Below are positions 61,685 through 64,000 of a stretch of 64,000 bases of DNA, in pieces. A program made the position numbers and the translations under genes. This DNA is from Paenibacillus spongiae. GTDB lineage: Bacteria > Bacillota > Bacilli > Paenibacillales > Paenibacillaceae. Location: positions 1,933,501 through 1,997,500 of the forward strand of contig NZ_CP091430.1 in NCBI RefSeq assembly GCF_024734895.1. The letters run 5' to 3'. How positions within the stretch are numbered: position 1 is the first letter of the stretch; every line of letters begins with the position of its first letter. The notes under the pieces are model-generated. The model had not been told where the DNA came from. It did not search any database and saw only the letters and a program-made list of their open reading frames with translations.

Positions 61685-62146
61685 ATGTCGGAGATGGATC
61701 AGCATGATTTGGCGCTGCTCGAACGGTCGTTTATCCAGATGAAACGCAGAATGGATTCGGAATGGACCAAAGGCAATTACCGTGGCTTGAATGCGCTGCA
61801 GGGCCGAATACTTGTCCGATTGTTTGACGATGGGCCGCAGAAGGCTTCCGCATTGGCGGACCAGCTTTACATAACGCCCGGTGCCGTGACCGGAATAGCC
61901 GATAAGTTATTTGAGATGAACCTGATCGTGCGTGAACGTGCGGAGGACGACCGGCGTGTCGTAATTCTGACGGTTACGAAAGCAGGAGCGGAGCTGGCCG
62001 AGAAGCTGAAGTCGAGGCGCAAGCTGATTTCGGAGAAGATGTTCTCGGGATTATCGAATGAAGATGTGAGGGAATTGACACGGCTCTTCGAGAAAATAAA
62101 CGCGAATATGGACGCTGCGAACGCGCTTGAACCTGAAGAATGTTGA
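61685..62146 (+). CDS. MarR-family transcriptional regulator
   Basis: 153 aa. MarR winged HTH: LQGRILVRLFDDGPQKASALADQLYITPGAVTGIADKLFEMNLIVRERAEDDRRVVILTVTKAGAEL, including the DDRR wing. Dimer helices flank it. ATG 61685 follows GAGGGTGAAACGG; 61664 is an alternative ATG without a site. Target not evident. Confidence 0.9.
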   Translation: MSEMDQHDLALLERSFIQMKRRMDSEWTKGNYRGLNALQGRILVRLFDDGPQKASALADQLYITPGAVTGIADKLFEMNLIVRERAEDDRRVVILTVTKAGAELAEKLKSRRKLISEKMFSGLSNEDVRELTRLFEKINANMDAANALEPEEC

Positions 62147-62165
62147 GGAATGCGGCATGGTCCGT

Positions 62166-62213
62166 GCAAGCCCAAGCCTGTTGTCTTACGGACAAGCAGC
62201 CTTGGGCTTGTTT
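62166..62213. terminator. Terminator between marR and the AraC gene
   Basis: CAAGCCCAAG / CTTGGGCTTG outer stem with an inner CTG..CAG pairing, followed by TTTGA. Converging genes; also T-rich on the minus side (CTTGCACGG is not), so chiefly for marR. Confidence 0.65.
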
Positions 62214-62226
62214 GACATTCCCAGCT

Positions 62227-63063
62227 CTATTCGTCACGCGCCGTAAAGTTATATTTGCGGTATGCGCTTGGACTCGCTCCGTACCGTTTCTTGAATTGAT
62301 TCAAGAAATGATTGTAATTGCCGAATCCGACGTCCTCGCTAATTTCGGCCGCACTGCGGTGCGTATGCAGCAGAAGCGCGGCTGCCTCTCTCAAGCGCAT
62401 ACGGTTTAGAGCATCAATGACGGATTGACCGGTCTCCGATTTGAACAAATGGGAGAGCCTGGATTCCGAGATGCCGACTTCCTTGGCGATATCCTCCACG
62501 CGTACCTGCTCCTTCATCCGTTTCGTCAGCAAATCGAGAGCATCCTCCACACGCGGATCTATATTGCGCGACGCGGTCTGTGTCAGCAAGAGAAGCAATT
62601 CTTGTATAGCGCCCGCGCAGAGCATCTTCCAGTAGGGCCGGCGCTGCCGGACATCCATAATAATTCGCGATAAAGCTCCTGCGATGCGCTCTCTGCTGTG
62701 AGCGTTTTCAATGGAGGTATGATAGAAGCCCGGCTGCTGCTCAGGGAATTGCCACATGGGCATATCCTGCGGGCTTGGGGTGAAATGGGTCCAGATGAAA
62801 TTCCACTTATGGCCGGGACTTGTTCCATAATGGTGAGGTGTGCCCGGTTTCAATAAAGCGACGTCGCCTGCCTGCGTGCGGTAGGTTGACCTTCCCAGCT
62901 TGAAATAGCCTTCCCCTGACAACGTATATGTGATGAGCCAGTCTGTTCTGCCTTCAGGCCGAAGGGTGAAGTAGGTATCTGCTTGATTAAAATGGCCGGC
63001 AACGTAAGTATCGATGCCCAATGTCCCATAATGACTCGAAGGTATACTGCCATGCGTCTGCAT
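62227..63063 (-). CDS. AraC-family transcriptional regulator
   Basis: 278 aa. N-terminal cupin domain (DTYFTLRPEGRTDWLITYTLSGEGYFKLGRSTYRTQAGDVALLKPGTPHHY), C-terminal AraC HTH (VRVEDIAKEVGISESRLSHLFKSETGQSVIDALNRMRLREAAALLL and SAAEISEDVGFGNYNHFLNQFKKRYGASPSAYRKY). ATG 63063 with GGGGGATAACCG in front. Likely sugar-responsive; targets not visible next to it. Confidence 0.92.
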   Translation of the reverse strand: MQTHGSIPSSHYGTLGIDTYVAGHFNQADTYFTLRPEGRTDWLITYTLSGEGYFKLGRSTYRTQAGDVALLKPGTPHHYGTSPGHKWNFIWTHFTPSPQDMPMWQFPEQQPGFYHTSIENAHSRERIAGALSRIIMDVRQRRPYWKMLCAGAIQELLLLLTQTASRNIDPRVEDALDLLTKRMKEQVRVEDIAKEVGISESRLSHLFKSETGQSVIDALNRMRLREAAALLLHTHRSAAEISEDVGFGNYNHFLNQFKKRYGASPSAYRKYNFTARDE

Positions 63064-63252
63064 TCGGTTATCCCCCCTGTTGAATTGCGATTGCACAAGA
63101 GGCAGCACTAGGTATTGGAATGAGCATAGCATGCCGCTTAAGAGGCGGCAATAGAAGGAGGTTCGATGAGCGTCTGCAGGAGATGTTTCAGGAATGCTTC
63201 GTTCTACATAGCAAACATATTATGGAAATCATTGCCGTCATATTGTATGATA

Positions 63253-63275
63253 TTAATGAAACTTAGTTTCATTAA
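63253..63275. promoter_or_regulatory. Perfect palindromic operator upstream of the VOC gene
   Basis: Arms TTAATGAAAC and GTTTCATTAA around TTA, a perfect 10-bp inverted repeat 25 bp before the VOC start and just after a TATGAT box (63246-63251). Too short-looped for a terminator and lacking a T run; the position fits a repressor operator blocking transcription or early elongation. The binding protein is unknown (TetR-, MarR- or HxlR-type sites look like this). Confidence 0.65.
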
Positions 63276-63299
63276 GTGGAACAAGGGGGTGGGCGGAGA

Positions 63300-63668
63300 T
63301 TGAAGCATCAATACCACGGTTTGGATCATGTTCAACTGGCGGCGCCGGCACAATCGGAAAGTCAAGCACGGACCTTCTATACGGGCATTCTTAACATGCC
63401 GGAAATCGAGAAGCCCGAGAAGCTGAAGAGCCGAGGAGGCGTATGGTTTCAATGCGGCAATCATCAGGTCCATATTGGCATTCAAAACAATTTCACGGCG
63501 GCCCGCAAGGCTCATCCGGCTTTTCGGGTGGAAGGGCTCTCTGAACTTCGTACGCTCCTTATTCAGCGGGGAATCGAGGTGCGTGACGATAAAGAGCGAG
63601 AAGGGATCGAGCGTTTCTTCATCGATGATCCTTTCGGCAACCGGCTCGAATTCATCGAATGGATGTAA
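63300..63668 (+). CDS. VOC superfamily (glyoxalase/bleomycin-resistance fold) protein
   Basis: 122 aa. GLDHVQLAAPAQSESQARTFYTGILNMPEIEKP is the VOC N-terminal half with a metal-binding His; VWFQCGNHQVHIGIQ holds a second, and FIDDPFGNRLEFIEW the conserved Asp-Pro-x-Gly-N-x-x-E ending. Enzyme activity is not determined. TTG start at 63300 with GGGTGGGCGGAGA just upstream. Confidence 0.85.
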   Translation: MKHQYHGLDHVQLAAPAQSESQARTFYTGILNMPEIEKPEKLKSRGGVWFQCGNHQVHIGIQNNFTAARKAHPAFRVEGLSELRTLLIQRGIEVRDDKEREGIERFFIDDPFGNRLEFIEWM

Positions 63669-63703
63669 GGTACAATAAGGCAGCCGTTCTTAAGCGGGTG
63701 GAA

Positions 63704-63775
63704 GGCCCCTTCATCTGAGAATTTGTCCACTTGCGAGTGTACAGCATAGCGATAAAGGGCCTTCCCTTCTTTATC
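63704..63775. terminator. Inverted repeat after the VOC gene
   Basis: GAAGGCCC and GGGCCTTC segments (around 63703 and 63757) separated by ~50 nt, followed by CTTCTTTATCC. Loose; could end the VOC transcript. Confidence 0.35.
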
Positions 63776-63792
63776 CGCTCACTTGGAGCTTG

Positions 63793-63873
63793 CTAGCTTT
63801 TGCCGCCGTTTCCTTTCCGGTCCTTCGTACGGGTTTGTGTATTTTGCCGGGCATGTCCTTGTTGTTTTGCCAT
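63793..63873 (-). CDS. Very small basic protein (26 aa)
   Basis: ATG 63873 to TAG 63793: MAKQQGHARQNTQTRTKDRK then GNGGKS. A strong AGGGAGGTTGCGTTA precedes the ATG, which is hard to explain by chance. Lys/Gln/Arg-rich and hydrophilic, with no cysteine or hydrophobic helix, reminiscent of small spore proteins of Bacilli, but I cannot assign a family. Confidence 0.6.
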   Translation of the reverse strand: MAKQQGHARQNTQTRTKDRKGNGGKS

Positions 63874-63940
63874 TAACGCAACCTCCCTTCATAAGGTACT
63901 GCACGGTATTTTGCTTCCGTTGGCAGGTGGTTATGAAACA

Positions 63941-64000
63941 TTAGGCGTGGTAGTTTTTCACACGTTTATGCTCGTGAAGACGGTGCTTTTCTTGCGGGGT
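63941..64000 (-). CDS. Possible C-terminal end of a gene entering from the right edge
   Basis: On the minus strand a frame from the window edge reads TPQEKHRLHEHKRVKNYHA and stops at 63941-63943. It is hydrophilic and protein-like, but only 19 codons are visible, so it may be chance. Confidence 0.3.
   Translation of the reverse strand, partial: TPQEKHRLHEHKRVKNYHA

Overview
The window looks like chromosomal DNA from a low-to-mid-GC, spore-forming Firmicute of the Paenibacillaceae (Paenibacillus or a close relative). This is an inference from the gene families present (citZ-icd-mdh, YtvI, YitT, YtpB, DUF3906, DUF92, type 2 IPP isomerase), from strong GGAGG ribosome binding sites with many TTG/GTG starts, from single-membrane lipoprotein and ABC architecture, and from a Bacillus-type 6S RNA. 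No genus marker such as 16S rRNA is present.

Layout. 1-8.2 kb: the end of polyphosphate kinase facing exopolyphosphatase, then the TCA block citrate synthase - isocitrate dehydrogenase - malate dehydrogenase, followed by a RecQ helicase. 8.3-10.5 kb: a small membrane protein, a KdgK-type sugar kinase and its DeoR-type regulator. 10.6-12.1 kb: an array of five 27-bp hairpin repeats in alternating orientation, split by an IS3-family element with a canonical A-AAA-AAG frameshift site. 12.2-14.8 kb: the amino-sugar catabolic pair nagB-nagA with a clear promoter and repeated upstream elements, followed by a long non-coding stretch. 14.8-23 kb: IPP isomerase, an ArsB/NhaD-type ion transporter with a structured leader, a methyltransferase/MBL-hydrolase pair, a CapA-like protein, a GDPD, a broken GAF-domain gene and a DUF92 membrane protein. 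23.2-28.8 kb: a four-gene MacB/FtsX-type ABC exporter with two different ATPases, one carrying an AbrB-like C-terminal domain. 29-33.5 kb: 3-methyladenine glycosylase, oligoendopeptidase F, small proteins, a methyltransferase and a cold-shock protein. 33.6-37.3 kb: an AraC regulator, a DegT-type aminotransferase and a ceramidase-like hydrolase lacking the usual serine; this is the most accessory-looking gene cluster. 37.4-49.4 kb: YebC, two multidrug-type transporters, the YtpB terpene synthase with a small partner, phosphofructokinase, a DUF4015 glycosidase, YitT, a CshA-type RNA helicase and a YesL-type membrane protein. 49.5-49.7 kb: 6S RNA. 49.8-64 kb: thiol peroxidase, rhomboid protease, LysR, a class B penicillin-binding protein, two AraC regulators, a metallophosphoesterase, YtvI, a polysaccharide deacetylase fused to a YkoP-like domain, dihydroxy-acid dehydratase, MarR, a VOC protein preceded by a perfect palindromic operator, and a 26-residue small protein.

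Most of the window is ordinary core metabolism and cell-envelope genes separated by clear intrinsic terminators. I did not find a CRISPR array, prophage, toxin-antitoxin pair or recognisable defence island. The best candidates for something little described are the ABC ATPase with the AbrB-like tail, the alternating hairpin array carrying the IS, and the AraC/aminotransferase/ceramidase-like cluster.
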